This document shows, piece by piece, positions 62,281-64,000 of a DNA stretch of 64,000 nucleotides (within the stretch, counting starts at the first letter, position 1; every line of letters starts with the position of its first letter). Below the pieces are notes generated by a model. That model was not told the origin of the DNA. It worked only from the letters and a program-made list of their open reading frames with translations, and searched no databases. Origin of the DNA: Caballeronia turbans (GTDB taxonomy: Bacteria; Pseudomonadota; Gammaproteobacteria; Burkholderiales; Burkholderiaceae); contig FCOD02000007.1 of assembly GCA_001544655.2 (NCBI GenBank), positions 186,001 to 250,000 on the forward strand. The letters are read 5' to 3'. The translations under genes and the position numbers were made by a program.

Positions 62281-63854
62281 GCGCGACGCCGCTGCCGCCG
62301 GGCTTGTCGGCGGCGCAGTTCCGGGCGGCGCTCGCGGCCTTCGCGGCGGCGCTCGGCAGCGACGCGGTGTCGTACGATCCGGCTTCGTATCTTGATCCAT
62401 TCGCACCCGGCGATGCACTCGCGCACGCGCCGTCCGCTGTCGTGCTGCCGAAGGATGTCGAAGGCGTGCGCGCGGCGCTGGCTGTGGCGAACCGGTATCA
62501 GGTGCCGCTCTGGACCGTATCGACCGGACGCAACTTCGCCTACGGCGGCGCCGCGCCGCGCATGCGCGGCTGTGTCGTGCTCGATTTGCGCCGGATGAAC
62601 CGCATCATCGAGATCGACGAAACGCTGGGTTATGCGCTGGTCGAGCCGGGCGTGACGTATTACGAGCTGCATCGTGCGCTCGGGACACCACGGCGGTTCT
62701 GGCTCGATCCGCCTGCGGCCGGCTGGGGCAGCGTGATCGGCAACACGCTCGAACGCGGCTATGGCACGACGCCGTACGGGGACCACGCGGCGCATCAGTG
62801 CGGCATGGAGGTCGTGCTTGCAAACGGCGATGTCGTGCGCACCGGCATGGGCGCGATGACGTCGAGCCGTGACTGGCAGGTTTTCAGGAGCGGCTTCGGG
62901 CCGTCTTACGACGACATGTTCAAGCAGTCGAACTTCGGCGTCGTCACGAAGCTCGGCATCCGGCTCATGCCCGCGCCCGAGGGCTACATGATCTGCCGCT
63001 ACGCGTTCGCGCGCGAAGACGATCTCGAACGCGTCGTCGATACGCTGCGTCCGCTCAGAATGGACGGCACGATTCAAAGCAACGCGGTCATCGAAAGCGC
63101 GGTGCGCTGGGCCGCGGGCGTATCGACGCGGAAAACCTGGTACGACGGCGAAGGCGCGATGCCCGACGACGCCATCGACGCCATGACGCGCAAGATCGGC
63201 ATCGGGCGCTGGAATCTGCGCTTCTGTTTATATGGACCGCCGTCGCTCGTGAAGGCGCGGCGCGATATCGTGCGGGCGCGTTTTCAGCCGATCGCGGGCG
63301 CGACGCTCTTCGAGATGCCGTATCGCGATGCATCCCTCGAACCCGAGGGCGGCGGCGATCGTGCGCAAGTCGGCATTCCCGGACTCGAAGCGTTCAATCT
63401 GCTGAACTGGCGCGGCGGCACAGGCGCGCATATCGATTTTTCGCCGATCTGCCCGCCGATCGGACGCGATGCCGTCAAGCAGGTCCGCATGGTTCGCGAG
63501 CGCGCCGCGCAATTCGGCTTCGATTACTACGGCGGTTTCACGGCGGGCGAGCGCGCGATGCATCACATCTTCGCGGCGATTTTCGATCGCGACGATCCGA
63601 AGCAATCGCACGCTGCCGGCGCGCTGATCGAAACGCTGATCCGCGAGGCGGGCGCGGCCGGCTACGGGCAATATCGGACGCATCTCTCGTATATGGATCT
63701 GGCCGCCGCGCAATACGACTTCAACGATCACGCGCTGATGCGACTGTCCGGCACGATCAAGACGGCGCTCGATCCGAACGGGATTCTGTCGCCGGGCAAA
63801 CAGGGCATCTGGCCCGCGAAGCGTTCGGACGTCGCAAAAGGAGAAGGGCGATGA
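62277..63854 (+). CDS. VAO/PCMH-type FAD-binding oxidoreductase
   Basis: A 525-residue flavoprotein. The FAD-binding P-loop region is STGRNFAYGGAAPRMRGCVVLDLRRMNRI, and TPYGDHAAHQCGMEVVLANGDVVRTGMGAM closely follows 4-cresol dehydrogenase and vanillyl-alcohol oxidase. The C-terminal substrate domain has GGTGAHIDFSPICPP and ends DPNGILSPGKQGIW. Such enzymes oxidise para-substituted phenols; PCMH flavoproteins hand electrons to a cytochrome. The start is taken as TTG 62277, which overlaps the lipoprotein stop and gives the family's usual length. Overlaps the next gene by 4 bases (ATGA). Confidence 0.88.
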   Translation: MSATPLPPGLSAAQFRAALAAFAAALGSDAVSYDPASYLDPFAPGDALAHAPSAVVLPKDVEGVRAALAVANRYQVPLWTVSTGRNFAYGGAAPRMRGCVVLDLRRMNRIIEIDETLGYALVEPGVTYYELHRALGTPRRFWLDPPAAGWGSVIGNTLERGYGTTPYGDHAAHQCGMEVVLANGDVVRTGMGAMTSSRDWQVFRSGFGPSYDDMFKQSNFGVVTKLGIRLMPAPEGYMICRYAFAREDDLERVVDTLRPLRMDGTIQSNAVIESAVRWAAGVSTRKTWYDGEGAMPDDAIDAMTRKIGIGRWNLRFCLYGPPSLVKARRDIVRARFQPIAGATLFEMPYRDASLEPEGGGDRAQVGIPGLEAFNLLNWRGGTGAHIDFSPICPPIGRDAVKQVRMVRERAAQFGFDYYGGFTAGERAMHHIFAAIFDRDDPKQSHAAGALIETLIREAGAAGYGQYRTHLSYMDLAAAQYDFNDHALMRLSGTIKTALDPNGILSPGKQGIWPAKRSDVAKGEGR

Positions 63855-64000
63855 CCACGACGCGGCGCGCGTTTCTCATCGCGGCGGGCACATCGGGATT
63901 GCCGTGGATTGCTTTTGGCGGCGCGACGCGGACATCGGCGCGCATCTGGGTCGTCGATGAAGCGTTGCCGCAAAGCCGCGTCCTCGTGCGGCGGGCGCGT
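63851..64000 (+). CDS. Tat-exported protein (N-terminal 50 residues, cut by window edge)
   Basis: The frame begins MTTTRRAFLIAAGTSGLPWIAFGG, a twin-arginine signal peptide (RRAFL followed by a weakly hydrophobic stretch), then RTSARIWVVDEALPQS. The ATG overlaps the flavoprotein stop, so it belongs to the same operon. The export route suggests a folded cofactor protein. The rest is outside the window and the family is not identified. Confidence 0.75.
   Translation, partial: MTTTRRAFLIAAGTSGLPWIAFGGATRTSARIWVVDEALPQSRVLVRRAR

Overview
The window is dense, high-GC DNA with Burkholderiaceae character (Burkholderia, Paraburkholderia or Caballeronia type). The evidence is the gene families, a double-length UvrA, the Tad pilus layout, and a repeat element whose hairpin arms I associate with these genera. 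I see no rRNA, complete tRNA, CRISPR array, prophage or insertion sequence with a transposase. It reads as ordinary chromosome with metabolic, stress and surface loci.

Layout. 1-5870: 5' end of a gamma-glutamylputrescine-synthetase-like gene (minus), then a four-gene branched-chain-amino-acid-type ABC importer with fused permeases. 5875-6930: a 3-methyladenine glycosylase and a small iron-permease-family protein. 6934-19088: a complete 13-gene Tad/Flp pilus operon on the minus strand, from the pilin gene flp down to tadG, mostly with ATGA-type overlaps. 19463-23881: a DUF6496-like basic protein, a LysR regulator divergent from a solute-binding protein and an M14 deacylase, and an alpha/beta hydrolase. 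23933-31593: a LexA box and candidate promoter, a 1940-residue UvrA (two UvrA units in one chain), an ACT protein and a DUF445 membrane protein. 31621-32252: a 0.63-kb non-coding element with 73-bp inverted ends. 32305-37521: an NTF2-like protein, an amylo-alpha-1,6-glucosidase and a GH63-type glucosidase. 37664-43714: a small membrane protein, an FdhF/YdeP-type molybdopterin oxidoreductase, two MocR regulators and a small winged-helix protein. 43725-47021: a TAXI solute-binding protein and an unassigned zinc-ribbon membrane protein. 47643-50318: a ketoglutarate-semialdehyde-type dehydrogenase and a divergent LysR. 50322-56768: trans-aconitate methyltransferase, an orphan histidine kinase, ahpF/ahpC, an F420-type NADP oxidoreductase and ribA. 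56778-61997: a 2OG-Fe(II) oxygenase, a hemerythrin-like protein, a nuclease-helicase and a third MocR. 62152-64000: a lipoprotein, a VAO/PCMH-type flavoprotein and the start of a Tat-exported protein.

How parts work together. Two nearly identical LexA boxes put the long UvrA and the nuclease-helicase, about 36 kb apart, under probable common SOS control. At the helicase the box covers the start codon, and a candidate -10 is placed for a leaderless transcript. A four-element OxyR-type site lies upstream of ahpC, and strong hairpins separate ahpC from ahpF. In the Tad operon a 9-bp hairpin sits just after flp, as expected if pilin must greatly exceed the assembly machinery. Several starts (uvrA, two MocR genes, the flavoprotein) appear to be TTG.

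The least explained items are the zinc-ribbon protein with three YYLGDE units, the compensated-hairpin repeat element, and the PD-(D/E)XK/XPD-type nuclease-helicase.
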